Origin: Ailanthus altissimus
Taxonomy: Eukaryota > Streptophyta > Magnoliopsida > Sapindales > Simaroubaceae
DNA length: 64,000 bases
Assembly (NCBI GenBank): GCA_946807835.1
Contig: OX327694.1
Span: forward strand, 7,700,001 to 7,764,000
Direction: 5' to 3'
Each line of letters starts with the position of its first letter. Position 1 is the first letter of the stretch. The position numbers and the translations under genes are program-made. The notes beneath the pieces were generated by a model. That model ran no database searches, had not been told where the DNA came from, and was given only the letters and a program-made list of their open reading frames with translations. Shown piece after piece: positions 22,121-33,760 of the stretch.

Positions 22121-24715
22121 CATTAGGTATGCACTTGCCTATTATTGACATTTCTTTAGTATTTTATGCTAATACTGGTTGGGTATTAGATACTACTTTT
22201 CCTTCTCATATCTGCAATGTGTTGCAAGGTCTGGAGGAAGTTAGACTATTACAGCCTGGAGAAGTACAACTTCGTGTTAGAAATGGAGATTTTTTGCAGG
22301 TCGAGGCTATTGGACGATTCAATTTACTTCTTCTATGTAATAAAATTATTATATTGAATAATTGTTATTATGTGCCAAACATTATCTGACAAATTATTTC
22401 TATTCCTGTATTGGATAGTAAATGATATTATATGTTTGTACGGAACCGTTCCTTATGTTTGTATGATTTGGATAATATTTTATTAACTGAATGTCAGTTG
22501 ATTAATGGCCATTATATAATAGATACAGTAGGAAATGTCATGAAAATATACAAGTAAATGCTGATAATAAATCAGGAACTTTAAATGATATAGAATTATG
22601 GCATATGAGATTAGGTCACATATGTGTGAGACGCCTAACCTGTCTGGTTAAGGATGGTCAAATACCTGATCTGACCATAGAGCCTTATTCAGTTTGTGAA
22701 TCTTGTATTCAAGGGAAAATGACCAAAGCTCCATTTATTGGTGTTGGACACCGCGCCACTGATTTATTGGAACTAATACATAGTGATGTATGTGGTTCAA
22801 TGAATTACATTGCACTCGGTGGCTTTCGATACTTTGTAATCTTTATCGATGATTTATCATGATTTAGATACGTGTTTCTTATAAAACATAAGTCAAAAAC
22901 TTTTGAAAAGTTCAAAGAGTTTCGAATCAAAGTAGAGAAACAAACCGGAATGTATATCAAATGCTTTTGATCAGATCGAGGCGGTGAATACATGAGCAAT
23001 GAATTTTTGGATTATTTAAAGGAGAATGGGATTCTCGCTCAATATAGTCCTCTAAGTACTCCACAACACAATGGTGTTTCAGAGAGGAAGAATTGAACTT
23101 TATTAGATATGGTCCGATCAATGATGAACTTCACTGATCTCCCTGAATATCTATGGGGCTATGTTCTAGAAACTGCTGCTCATATATTGAATAGAGTTCC
23201 ATCGAAAGTTGTTTCTTCTACTCCTTATGAGATTTGGAATGGAAGAAAACCGAGTCTTAAATATGTTAAGATTTGAGGTTGTCTTGCTTATGTAAAAGTT
23301 ACGCAACAAGATAAACTTGCACATAAATGATACAAGTATCAGTTCATTGGGTATCCTAAGAATTCAATGGGATACTAGTTCTATGATCCTGAGGAACGAA
23401 ATATGTTCGTTACTTGGAATGCCACTTTTCTAGAGAAACAGTTTCTCATAAATCGTGGACATTGTAGAAAGATTGAGTTAGATGAACTCAATCATGATGT
23501 ACATGAACCAACGATGGAACCTCAGGCTCAATCGAGTAGAATACCTTTAACACACCCTCCACGTAGGTCAGAAAGGATATCAAGGCCACTTGAAAGGTAT
23601 GGTACAATACCTGAAGGTGCTCTTGGTGTTTTTTTGATTGAAGAAAATGATCTTTTAACTTATAGAGAGGCGATGTTGGACATCGATTTAGGAAAATGGC
23701 AAGAGACTATAAAATTTGAGATTGACTCAATGTATCAAAATCAAGTTTGGGATTTAGTTGAGCTTCCTGAAAGAATTATTCATATCGGATGTAAATGGAT
23801 TTACAAGCGAACACGTGAGGCCGATGGGAAAGTAGAGACTTTTAAAGCCTGACTGATGGTGAAAGATTATACTCAACAATCTAGGATCGATTATGAGGAA
23901 ACCTTCTTACCAGTAGCGATGCCTAAGTCGATTCGAATTTTACTAGTAATTGCTGCATATTATGACTATGAAATTTGGCAAATAGATGTAAAAACGGCGT
24001 TCTTAAATGGATATTTTTAAGAAGAAATCTATATGGAACAACCTGAAGGTTTTACATTTAGCCAAACTTCTAGTTTAGTATGCAAGCTGAAGAAGTTTAT
24101 TTATGGACTTAAGCAGGCTTCTCGAAGTTGGAATCTTCGTTTTGATGAAGTAATCAGAGGGTTTGGTTTCATCAAGAACGAAGAAGAATCTTGTGTATAT
24201 AAGAGAAGCAGTGAGAGTATGGTAGTCTTCTTGGTTCTTTATGTGGATGACATACTCATTATTGGAAATGATATTAGTATATTACAATTAGTTAAAAGCT
24301 ACCTTAGTAAGAATTTCACCATAAAGGATTTGTGAGAGGCTTCCTATATACTAGGTATAAAGCTTTATAGAGATAGAGCTATGAGACTTATAGGACTCTC
24401 TCAATCATCGTACATAGATAATGTCTTGGAAATGTATAATTTCAGTAACTATAAGACAGTTAATATACCTTTTAGGCATGACGTTCATCTTTCAAGGAAT
24501 ATGTGTCCTCAAAGTGAAGATGAAAAGGTTAGAATGTCTAACATACCATATGCATCAGCTGTTGGAAGCTTGATTTATGCCATGAAGTGTACGAGACCTA
24601 ACATCAGTACGACTATAAGTGTTACAAGCTGATATCAGTCTGATCCAGGTAAAGGCCATTGGATGGTTGTGAAACATGTACTCAAATATCTTAAAGGTAC
24701 TAAGGACAAGTTTAT
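22121..24715 (+). pseudogene. pol of element A: protease, integrase, reverse transcriptase (broken)
   Basis: Protease is at about 22180-22390; its active-site region reads WVLDTTFPSHIC, so the Asp is present but the following Gly and Ala or Cys are changed. Pre-integrase at 22600-22740 reads LWHMRLGHICVRRL and later CESCIQGKMTKAPF, zinc ligands intact. The integrase core at 22750-23150 keeps HSDVCG, DRGGEY and NGVSERKN. RT follows: KWIYKR (23788), DVKTAFLNGY (23988), IYGLKQASRSWN (24102) and an intact LYVDDILII catalytic box (24238-24264), then TKDKF at the breakpoint. At least ten internal stops; most are TGA, TAA or TAG at positions where the family has Arg, Gln, Trp or Gly. Confidence 0.88.
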
Positions 24716-24721
24716 GAGCAT

Positions 24722-25496
24722 ATCTATGCATACCGGACTCTATGAGCATCGAACCATACCCAACGACACCCAACGGTCAGACCATGAAAGGTTTCTGACA
24801 TGTGTGGAGCCAAAGTATGGTGGATCACACACAAGTCCACCATGGCACTCAGGTCAAAAGACCACGAATACTACTCCACTCGAAAGAGTCTCCATTGACG
24901 ACTTTATGGGATGTTTATTGGAGATCTTTGTGAGTCTATTCAATATTCAGTCCTTACTGAATACCTGTATCTTTATATGAGCTTCCACTAAACTCATGGA
25001 TTGTTAAGACTAACCATCTGGACCATCCAGATATAGATATACACCAATCTATATATTTATTAAGGTATTCACTGACAAACGAGCATCAGTGAAGATAGAA
25101 CAGGAACATAATATTTGAGAATATATTTGTATAATGACATTTCCTAGCACTATTTGCAATTCTTTGCAACTACGTCATTACTAATATATTCTTAGGTCTT
25201 TGTCCCATTTCAAACAAGGCTCTAACTCTTTAGATATCGTTGACTCTTATAACCTGATAACTCTTATCAGTGCCAACTCTTAGTATTTATAACTCTCAGC
25301 TTTGCTAATTCTTAGCACTAATTTAAACTCATTTAGACCAGATCTGAACTCTTTCAGATCATACAATGTCTGAAACGTTACAAGCATCTTACCATATATA
25401 AATATAATTAGCGATTTAATAAAATAATAATACTAGTATAAATATTAAACAAATATTCATACATAAAGGGATGGCACGTAAGCACAAATTCCAACA
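24722..25496 (-). repeat. First part of the 3' LTR of element A, inverted
   Basis: Read on the - strand it begins TGTTGGAATTTGTGC at 25496, preceded by the purine-rich agtaagtgggag tract (polypurine tract, about 25497-25510). It matches 17740 to about 18495 of the 5' LTR. Confidence 0.88.
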
Positions 25497-25509
25497 ACTC
25501 CCACTTACT

Positions 25510-25995
25510 TTAGTGCCATTGATGATGGTATCTAATTTCCATTGACTCCACATGTCTTTCAAATACTTTTGGAGTTAAGGCTTTGATAAGCGGATCCGCT
25601 ACATTATTTATAGAATCTACTCTACAAATTATTACATCTCTTATAGCCAAGATTTCTATAATGACATGGTATTTCTTTTCCACATGCTTAGACTTTTGGT
25701 GTGCTCTCGGCTTTTTAGCTTGTGCAATGGCTCCGTTGTTGTCGCAAAATAATGGTATAGGATCCATTGCACTTGAAACTATTCCAAGTTCAGCGATAAA
25801 TTTGCATATCCACACTGCTTCTTTTGCTGCTTTTGAGGCTGCAATATATTCTGCCTCTGTTGTGGAATCAGCTGTGGACGACTGTTTGTTGCTCTTCCAA
25901 CTAACTGCAACACCATTGAGAATGAACACATATCCAGATGTAGACTTTCTATCATCTAAATCAGACTGGAAGTCTGAATCTGTGTATCCTCTCAC
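25510..25995 (-). pseudogene. RNase H domain of element A, in the inverted block
   Basis: A 161-codon open frame reads RGYTDSDFQSDLDDRKSTSG, YVFILNGVAVSWKSNKQ, TTEAEYIAASKAAKEAVWI, CDNNGAIAQAKKPRAHQKSK and ends near NNVADPLIKALT. This is the copia RNase H with catalytic Asp and Glu positions still visible and no stop, the best preserved piece of the element. It has been cut off from its own reverse transcriptase by the inversion. A + strand frame at 25583-26011 is its shadow. Confidence 0.9.
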
Positions 25996-26000
25996 TTGTA

Positions 26001-26294
26001 TTATATCCTAATACTCTATAAATTGTATTTCAAAGAGTTTTATGACCATAAACAGTAATTCCCGAAAAAGAGTTTAACCCTAGGAATAAATAATATTACA
26101 AAAGTGTTTGGGAATATTATTTATTGAAATACAATTCTAAAGATAAGATTTCGGTTGGAAATATAAAGATTTGACGGTGTTGATCTATATCTCTGCTCTA
26201 TCCAAATATAAATGATGGAGGGATTATATGAATATGTTATAAGCTCAACTTGTATGGTCTAATGCGTCGCTTTGTAATATTCGTAACATGTATG
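26001..26294 (+). repeat. Remaining 3' LTR of element A, left piece
   Basis: Matches the 5' LTR from 18526 (tattatatcctaatactcta) up to the gypsy-type solo-LTR insertion at 26295; the LTR resumes at 27787. Confidence 0.88.
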
Positions 26295-27781
26295 TGATAA
26301 GGGCAAATTTGTCATATATTTTCTCATGTTTTTATTATTGATATTTTATGATTTTATGAGAATAGATGGCTATTTATGTGCATTATTGTTATTTATAGGG
26401 ACTTGAACGAAATTTAAAGAAAGAACGCAAAAGGAGCGAAAATAGGGACTAAAATGCAAAGTTTTCAAAGTATGTGTCCATCGCCCCAGCGCCACAAGGG
26501 TTTTAGCCCCAGCGCTGAAATAGTGATCGAAATAAGAAAAACGACTTGCTTAAGTCGCGTCTAGCGCCCCAGCGCCAAAGAGTCACCGCACCAACGACGA
26601 TCCATCGCCCCAGCGCTATCAACATACCGCTCCAGCGGTGAAGCCGTTTTTATGCAGCGCTCCAGCGCTAAGATCCCACCGCTCCAGCGGTAATAGCTTT
26701 TTCACGCGTTGCCCCAGCGACAGATGCATAGCGCGCCAGCGGTAGTGCGAGTCCTAGTCCGACGAGAATTGAGATTTTTAAGCTTATATCAATCCCTATA
26801 TAAAGCCACTCGTTCCCAGCCTTCAAAGAGGAATCCAAGACGACCCAAGAGCACCAAGAATACAGAGCACAAGTCTTGGAGAGCAATAGGAGCTTAATTG
26901 AAGCAACTTTAGAGAGAGATACAAGATGTTCTTCGGCATCAAGAGTTTCTAGGCAACGCAATTAAAAGCAATTCGACGTCTATATCGGTTTGCTAATAAT
27001 TGTATCATGATTTATAATTATTTTTACTGCTGTTCTCTTGTAGCCATGAGCTAACTTATTTTCTAGGGTTAATATTTGAACTCAATATGTGTGCTTAATT
27101 GCCATATCTTTTTAATATTTAATAAACTTAGTCATTTATTATTTAAATTACTTGTGTTTAATGCTTCAATATATCTGGCCAATATATGGTGAATGAATTG
27201 GTAATATTATTGATAAACTCGGAAGAGGAATCAATATATTTAGACCTAGGTAATTTGATGCATGATTGTAGAGTAACATTTAATGTTGCATATGCAAGTT
27301 TCAATTTAGGATAGGAATATACCTAATTGGCATGTATGATCAATAAGACCTAATCTTAATGAATCTTAATTTATTACAAGTACCATAGGAATATAGGTAG
27401 TTGATAAATTAGGGTATACTTGCATGACCTTGGAAGAGGCTTATGAATACATTAGCGTCTTGATCAATAATAAAGACTAAGTGAGTTAAATATTAGAGGA
27501 TTAATCATTAGAAATATATTGAGGGATAATATTAATCCTAGGTCTTCTCTATATTGCTATCACCTAATTTGTTTTACATTGTGTTTTTGTTTTATATTTC
27601 TTACATTTATTCTTAGATTTTTATTTTTCTGAATAATTATTAGGAAGATATAATTTTAGTAATTGGTTAAAAAGAAAAAATTATCCCTGTGGGTTCGACA
27701 TCCGACTTATTTAGTCTCTTTATTACTTGCATACGATAGTGTATACTTGCACTTAATTTATGATATAGAAATATCGCATCA
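26295..27781 (+). mobile_element. Solo LTR, probably Ty3/gypsy (Tat/Athila-like), in the 3' LTR of element A
   Basis: The 1487-bp unit starts TGATAAGGGCAAATTTG, ends TATCGCATCA and is flanked by the perfect 5-bp duplication GTATG (26290-26294 and 27782-27786). There is no internal coding region, so the two LTRs of the original element probably recombined. The stretch near the right end (ttatccctgtgggttcgac) resembles the end of LTRs in large plant gypsy groups; that lineage call is from memory of the family. Frames inside it (26668-26961, 26709-26897, 27663-27863) are not genes. Confidence 0.85.
26480..26748 (+). repeat. Array of short hairpins with CCCA/TCCA loop in the solo LTR
   Basis: Repeated units have a five-base stem and a four-base loop: ACCGC-TCCA-GCGGT (twice), AGCGC-TCCA-GCGCT, AGCGC-CCCA-GCGCC, TCGC-CCCA-GCGC (several) and GTTGC-CCCA-GCGAC. 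About ten units lie within 270 bp. The loop is nearly constant while stem pairs change together. The block is strikingly GC-rich for this window. Confidence 0.85.
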
Positions 27782-28827
27782 GTATGTGGGGCATCGTTCA
27801 TGGACGTATGGAGGAGTTTCATATGACAATTCGGGTGTGGACCTAGAGAGTCTCACAATATGAAGTATACTCATTGTGCATTACGACAGTATAAAGGATT
27901 GAACCGTTCCATCCTAGAAATTCCAGCAAACCGAAAATATGATTCGAGGTTCCTTGGGTTGTGCACTTGTTTAGACTTAAATTTTAAGTATATCATTTAA
28001 TTAGTTGACAAGAGTTATTAACTAATTAAATGTTAACAAGTGGTACAATTTATTCCATGAATTGTTTTACCATGAATTCACTCATTAACCATGTTAGTAA
28101 AATCAAATAAGGTAAATATTAATTATTCAGATAGTTTTTAAATAATTAAATAAATATTATTTAAATAAATAAAATATAAACTAAATGGAAGATATACCTA
28201 ATTTGAGAAATATAAACTAAATTAAGTGGAGCACTATTTTGTGATTAATGGTTAATTTTATTAGACCATTAAAATGGCCACCAAAAATTGTTTTGATAGT
28301 TCGCCACTTAATTTAATTTTGGTGGAGCACTTATGAAGTGTTAAGAGCACTAAAAATGGTTGAGTTTCATGTGTGTTAACAAGTGAGTGAATGAAAATTC
28401 GTGCAAGGATTGAGAGGAAAAAGAAGAGTTGGTTTTTCTTTGAAAGAAGACTTGTGAGAAAAACCAAAGGAAAAAGAAAAATAAATCCTTCTTATTTTTC
28501 TTTCAAGCAATACAAAACTTTGTTGCTGGAGATTATACTGCTGCTATTCTAACTTCACAATCCCATCGGATTGTTGTGAACTAGAATTGAACAAAATTAC
28601 ACTTCAAGGTGAGCTCAAAGTTGGAGCAAAGAAATCCAGATTTGAAATCTTCATCGGAGGTCTGCAAAGGTATGTTTTATGTATTATTAAGTTGTTAAAA
28701 ATTAAAATACATGTGTATATGTTGATTATATGATAAATACCTCTACCAAATTCGTGTATATGATACATGTGTTTAGTTTTTTCAATATGCACACAATCAT
28801 ATGCATACACCCTAAAATACATCAACA
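27782..28827 (+). repeat. Remaining 3' LTR of element A, right piece
   Basis: Continues the LTR after the solo-LTR insertion (gtatgtggggcatcgttcat) and ends at ACATCAACA, followed by the target duplication TTATG. It is missing about 45 bp near 28178 relative to the 5' LTR (taaaatataattttatttattt region). Confidence 0.88.
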
Positions 28828-28832
28828 TTATG

Positions 28833-29427
28833 CTTCGGAATGGTTTTTCAAAATCGTATCCAAACTGATGGATGAACAACAAGAATATACACAAGAGATA
28901 AGATTTTGGAATCTTATCCAACTAAAATGTGGTCAATTGAGAAAGAAGATTTGTTGGTTATTGGTAGAAAAATTTATTACATATAAGTTGACATTGAATG
29001 TACATGGGTAAGAAATTGTTACGACTTCAAAAATATTTTTGGCGATAATGGGCATAATTGATGGTGGAATATATGTGAAGTTATATGGTGATCCGTAGTG
29101 CATTCGAAGACTAAGAAATTTTCTTGGTGCCTTAAAGAGAGGGACATAAAAGCTATTGAGGAAGTATTGCTAAACTATTATGTCACAATTGAGGAATTTA
29201 AGGCTTGCTTGACATGTTTCACACTCTCGACATTTTTATGTCCTGCTGGTTGGTCGTATATTAGTGTTTCTTTCTTGTATCTAATAACAGACGCAAACCG
29301 CACCCAACAAAGGCATTGGTCATCATATTATTTTGACAAGTTCGTAGAAGGTGTAATAAAGTTTAAGGATGAAATAGTAAGATACATAAGAGGTTGTATG
29401 TTATTCTTGGAAGTAGGTTGTCAATGA
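28833..29427 (+). pseudogene. DUF1985-type domain of a transposon-borne Ulp1 gene (broken)
   Basis: The + strand reads KLMDEQQEYTQEIRFWNLIQ, LKCGQLRKKICWLLVEKF and LNVHG, then GIIDGGIYVKLYGDP, then FTLSTFLCPAGWSYISVSFL and VEGVIKFKDEIVRYIRGC. This order matches the N-terminal domain of the plant DUF1985/Ulp1 family, usually carried inside Mutator-like elements and repeated across plant genomes. Frame changes and stops occur near 29010 and 29100. A gt at 29010 (catgGTAAG) looks like a splice donor, so part of the interruption may be an intron. The C-terminal peptidase lies beyond element B. Confidence 0.7.
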
Positions 29428-30072
29428 CACTAGTAGTAATTAATTAATATAAAGACAAAGATGATTGTAATAACTGATATTTGCTTATAAGCTATTATAC
29501 TTGAATTTAGTAAACTACGGCTGGGATAACATTGCCAGCAGTTGTGGGGTGGGATGGGCCAAACATAAGGGCTTTGATAGCTCAGAGGTATTGGCGTGCA
29601 TAGAAAATGATGTTAATTAGATTATGCTATGTTTAAGTACGTAGTTAGTAGATTGTATGATCAGCCAATTTATGACGTGCATTGTTATGCTTGTATGTAG
29701 GTATGTATATAACCATCATGCTATATGTGGTTAGAGGTAATAAAGAAGGCTCATCTTGGCATGACGTTAAGAAGTTAATGAATATCCAATCCACTGTATA
29801 TATTGATTCGATTGGTGAAGATTCAAAACACGAAATAAAAGGTGGAATACAAGTTGCTTTAGTGCCTTTAATCATTGAGGTGAGTTCAGACAAGCACGAT
29901 AAAGATGCAAGGCTTGAGAACGAAAGTATGAAGGTTGGCATGAAGAAGAATAATGTAGATGGTAATATCGTGGAGCAGACATCACAGATGATGCAAATGT
30001 TGAAAAGGATTATGCAGGAGAAATGTGCTGAATCCCAAATTCGTAAGGTGGCACATCAGGTGAAGAGAAATT
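29428..30072 (+). pseudogene. Linker part of the DUF1985/Ulp1-type gene
   Basis: A + frame at 29682-30080 reads EGSSWHDVKKLMNIQSTVYI and later VEQTSQMMQMLKRIMQEKCA, a polar, Lys/Glu/Met-rich stretch without a recognised domain. Its position between the DUF1985 domain and the peptidase domain, interrupted at its right end by element B, fits the family's variable linker. Confidence 0.45.
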
Positions 30073-32205
30073 TGTTATGATCTATTGTACGTAAGTGTAT
30101 GCATGTGCAACAATATTCATTGTATAAAATATGTAGCACATACATATTTTAGCACAACAGAATAAATAAAATCGTATAATAAACACAATAAATAATATTA
30201 ATATATTTAAAGGGTTAAAAAACACCGAACATGTAACTTTTTACACGTGTTTCTAGAAGTCTACTCGGAGATCAATTCGTTGGTAACTTTAATCACCAAC
30301 ACACTGAGTTTGACAAACTAGAATAGCAACTCAACTTATCCAGCACTGAGTATAACACTTAAACTCTATAAATTTGTATTTCTCTTGATTAATAATACAA
30401 ATTCTTTATTATTCCAATTAATAACCAATAGAAGAAAAAGGTGATTACAATTCTTGTGATAATTTCTAAAATTCAAAAATTTTCTCTCTCTTTTCGAAAG
30501 ACACTCCAAACCAAAAACAAAACAACTTTTATTTTTCTTTTTAAATACTTTCCAAGACAACAACAGCCAAAAGCAACTCTTTACTTTTTCAAGTATATAT
30601 CATACTTTCTCTCTCTTCTCATTTATATATATCTTACATATATATTAAAATAATATATAATATATTTAAATAATCCAAACTTGGCACTAAGTTTAGAATA
30701 AATAAATATAATAATAAATAATATTAGAATATATATAAATGCTTGCCAACCAAGCATAAATATAAGATTATAATCTTTTAAATTATTATATAATAATATA
30801 TTATATATTAGAGAAATATTTTAATTATTTAATAATTAAATTGTGAAATTACCATTTTGTTCTTTATAAATAGTTATCAAGTATATTTTTTATTGGGTTC
30901 CATCAAATTTCACACTTAAGTAAACTCAACCGAGGACCCACAATATGCCACGTATCATAATAGAATTAATAGACAATAATTGTTAACTAATTAATGTATT
31001 TAATACTTAAATACGGATATGTGTGCATGGTAGTGCTGGATATTACAAAACTGAACAATTTAATTTGATATGTTGCCTCAGTGGACAAAGAGTACACTCT
31101 ATGTCGCAGGACTTCCTAGGTCTACGCTCGATTCGTCAAATGAACAATACTCTATGCACGAGTTAGTGAACAATACTCTATGCACACATCATGGATATTA
31201 TAAATCAGCGTCTTGGACCATACAAGCTGAGGTCACAACGTATACATATAGTTCTTCCGTCATCTATATCCTGGATGTGTGGGGATATAGATTAATACCA
31301 TATAATTCTCATGTGCTCATCTATAAACCTATCTCTAAACTTGTATCTCACTAAATAATATATGTAAACTCTTTGCTATATTGTTTGACCCTGTGGAAAC
31401 TCTTTTATTAGGTATATTGCTTATGGCCATAAGACTTTTCGAGATACAGTCTTTAAGCATCTAGATATAAAACTCCCTATGTGAGTTGACGGATCTCGTG
31501 TCTATGCACACCGAACTCCATAAGCATCGAATTATACCTAGCGACACCTAGTAGTCAAACCATGAAAGGTCTCTGACATTTATAGAACTAAAGTATGGTG
31601 GATCACTCACAAGCCCACTATGGCACTTAGGTAAGAAGACTACGTATACTATTCAACTCGAGAGGACCTTCTATTGACTGCTACATAAGAAGTTCATTAA
31701 GGTCCTCATGAGTCTATTCAGTATCCAGTCCTAACTGAATACTCGTATGCCTATATAAGCTTCAAGCTCATGGTAAGTTAGGAATGACCATCTCTACCCT
31801 ATAGATATAGATATTCTCTGATCTATATCTATATATATAAAATGGATCTACCGATAGAACTGCATTGGTGAAAATAGACCAGGAATATATAATTGAGAAT
31901 ATACTTACATAATGATATTTCTTAGTACCCGATTGTAACTTTTGCAACTATGTCACTACTAGTTTATTCTGAGGTCATTGTCTCGTTACAGACAAGGTTC
32001 CAACTTTTAGAATATCTGTTAACTCTCAGTACTGGTTTAAAATCCTTTAGACTTTATCTAAACTCCTTCAGATTGTACAAAGTTTGCAGCATAACAAGTA
32101 TTAAACTATATAAATAAATAATAATTAGCGATTTATAAAATATACACCGTATAGATATCATATATTTATATAAATTTGGGATGATACATAAGCATAACTC
32201 TAACA
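30073..32205 (-). repeat. 3' LTR of element B
   Basis: About 2.13 kb. On the - strand it starts TGTTAGAGTTATGC at 32205, directly after a purine-rich tract at the end of RNase H. The left boundary is placed at TG 30073 by comparison with the TGTATGCATGTG stretch near the LTR end of element A; this boundary is less certain. U3-like sequence resembles element A, the U5-like part has diverged. Confidence 0.7.
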
Positions 32206-32209
32206 ATCT

Positions 32210-33760
32210 CCTATTTACCTTAGTACCAATTACAGTGGTATCTAATATCCATAGAGTCCACATGTTTCTCAAACACATTTGGAATTAAGGCCTTAGTAAG
32301 TGGGTCTATATTATTTACAGAATCTATTTTACAAATAATTACATCTCCTTTAGGCAAGATCTCTTTAATGATGTAGTATTTTCGCTCCATATGCTTATAC
32401 TTCTATTGTGTTATTGGCTCATTTGCTTGTGCTATAGCCCTATTGTTGTCGCAGAATAGAGTTATAGGATCTAATAAACTTGAAACTATTCAAAGCTCGA
32501 CGACAAACTTCTAAATCTAAACAGCTTCCATTGCAGCTTCTAAAGTGGTAATGTACTCTGCCTCTGTGGTATAGTCAGCTATAGACCCCTACTTGGTGCT
32601 CTTCTAGCTCACTGCCTTTTCATTGAAAGTAAACACATACCTAGAGGTAGACTTTCTATCATCAAGGTCAGACTGAAAGTCTGAATCTATATGTCCCTTC
32701 ACTTATAAGTCATTGTCTCCATAAATGAAAAACTTATCCTTCATACCCTTAAGGTATTTCAGGATATGTTTAACTGCCATCCAATAGCTATCACCTAGAT
32801 CAGACTAGTACCAGCTTGTGACACTTACAGCCATACTGATGTTAGGTCTTATGCGCATCATAACATACATCAAGCTTCTAACTGTTGATGCATATAGTAT
32901 ATTAGACATTCTAATTCTTTCATTTTTGTCTAATGAGACATTCTACTTGAAAGATGAACACTATGTCTAAAAGGTACGTTAACTTTCTTACAGTTAGTAA
33001 AGCTGTACCTTTCTAAGTTACTATCGATGTACAATGATGGACAGAGTCCTATCAACTTTATAGATCTAGCTCTTTAAAGTTTTATACCCAATATATAGGA
33101 AGCCTCTCCTATATCCTTAATGAAAAAGTTCTTACTTAAATAGCTCTTAATGGATTGCAATATACTGATATTATTCTTAATAATTAGTATGTCATCCACA
33201 TAGAGAATCAAGAAGACTAACATACTCTCAATAACCTTTTTATACACACAAGCTTCCTTTTTTTTTTTTTTTATGAATCCAGACTTTCTGATTACCTTAT
33301 CAAAATGATGATTCTAGCTATGAAAGGCTTGTTTAAGTCCATAAATGGACTTTTTCAGCCAGCACACTAGATCAAAAGTTTGATTGAATGTAAAACCTTC
33401 AAGCTGTTCCATGAATATCTCTTCTTCAAGGTATTCATTTAGAAACGTTATCTTTACATCCACTAGCTAAATCTCAAAGTCATAATATACTGCCAACAAA
33501 ATCCTAATCGACTTTAGCATCGCGACTAGTGTAAAGGTCTCCTCATAATTGATTTCAGATTGCTGAGCAAAATCTTTTGCCACTAATCGGGCCTTAAAGG
33601 TCTTTACTTTCCCATCAAACCTATGCTTCATTTTGTAAATTCATTTATAATTGACAAAACTATTCCTTCGAGAAGCTCAACTAAGTCATAGACTTGATTC
33701 TGATGCATAAAGTCAATTTCAGATTTAATGGCTTTTTGCTATTTTTCCAAGTTGATGTCC
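32210..33760 (-). pseudogene. RNase H and reverse transcriptase of element B (broken)
   Basis: RNase H reads on the - strand near 32640-32700 as DSDFQSDLDDRKST with the usual downstream CDNN-like motif near 32450. RT keeps an intact LYVDDIL catalytic box (about 33183-33205) and an IYGLKQA-like region near 33330-33350. Stops and shifts are frequent. Order and sequence match element A. Confidence 0.78.

Larger units (their letters stand above)
24716..26000 (-). other. Inverted segment of element A: RNase H plus first part of the 3' LTR
   Basis: Upstream of 24716 the + strand reads RT/RNase H sequence ending TKDKF. Next comes the reverse complement of the first ~770 bp of the LTR (24722-25496), then the reverse complement of RNase H (25510-25995). 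At 26001 the + strand continues with the remaining LTR, matching the 5' LTR from 18526. Re-inverting the block restores the normal order RT, RNase H, polypurine tract, LTR. About 25 bp of RNase H and about 35 bp of LTR are missing at the two breakpoints compared with element B, so this is an inversion with small losses. Confidence 0.85.
17740..28827 (+). mobile_element. Element A: large Ty1/copia retrotransposon, with internal inversion and solo-LTR insertion
   Basis: The element is bounded by LTR ends TGTTGGGATT (17740) and ACATCAACA (28827) and by the perfect 5-bp target duplication TTATG (17735-17739 and 28828-28832). Inside are the 5' LTR, PBS, a long leader with two structured repeat arrays, gag, pol up to reverse transcriptase, then an inverted block containing RNase H and the first part of the 3' LTR, then the remaining part of the 3' LTR in normal orientation. 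A 1.5 kb gypsy-type solo LTR lies in the 3' LTR. Without that insertion the element is about 9.6 kb. gag and pol are broken by stops, most of them at codons expected to be CGA, CAA, CAG or TGG. Confidence 0.9.

Noticed and set aside
25583..26011. 142-codon + strand frame
   Set aside because: Exact antisense of the copia RNase H frame at 25510-25995.
26668..26961. 97-codon - frame and 62-codon + frame
   Set aside because: Both lie inside the hairpin array of the gypsy-type solo LTR, where stops are rare because of base composition.
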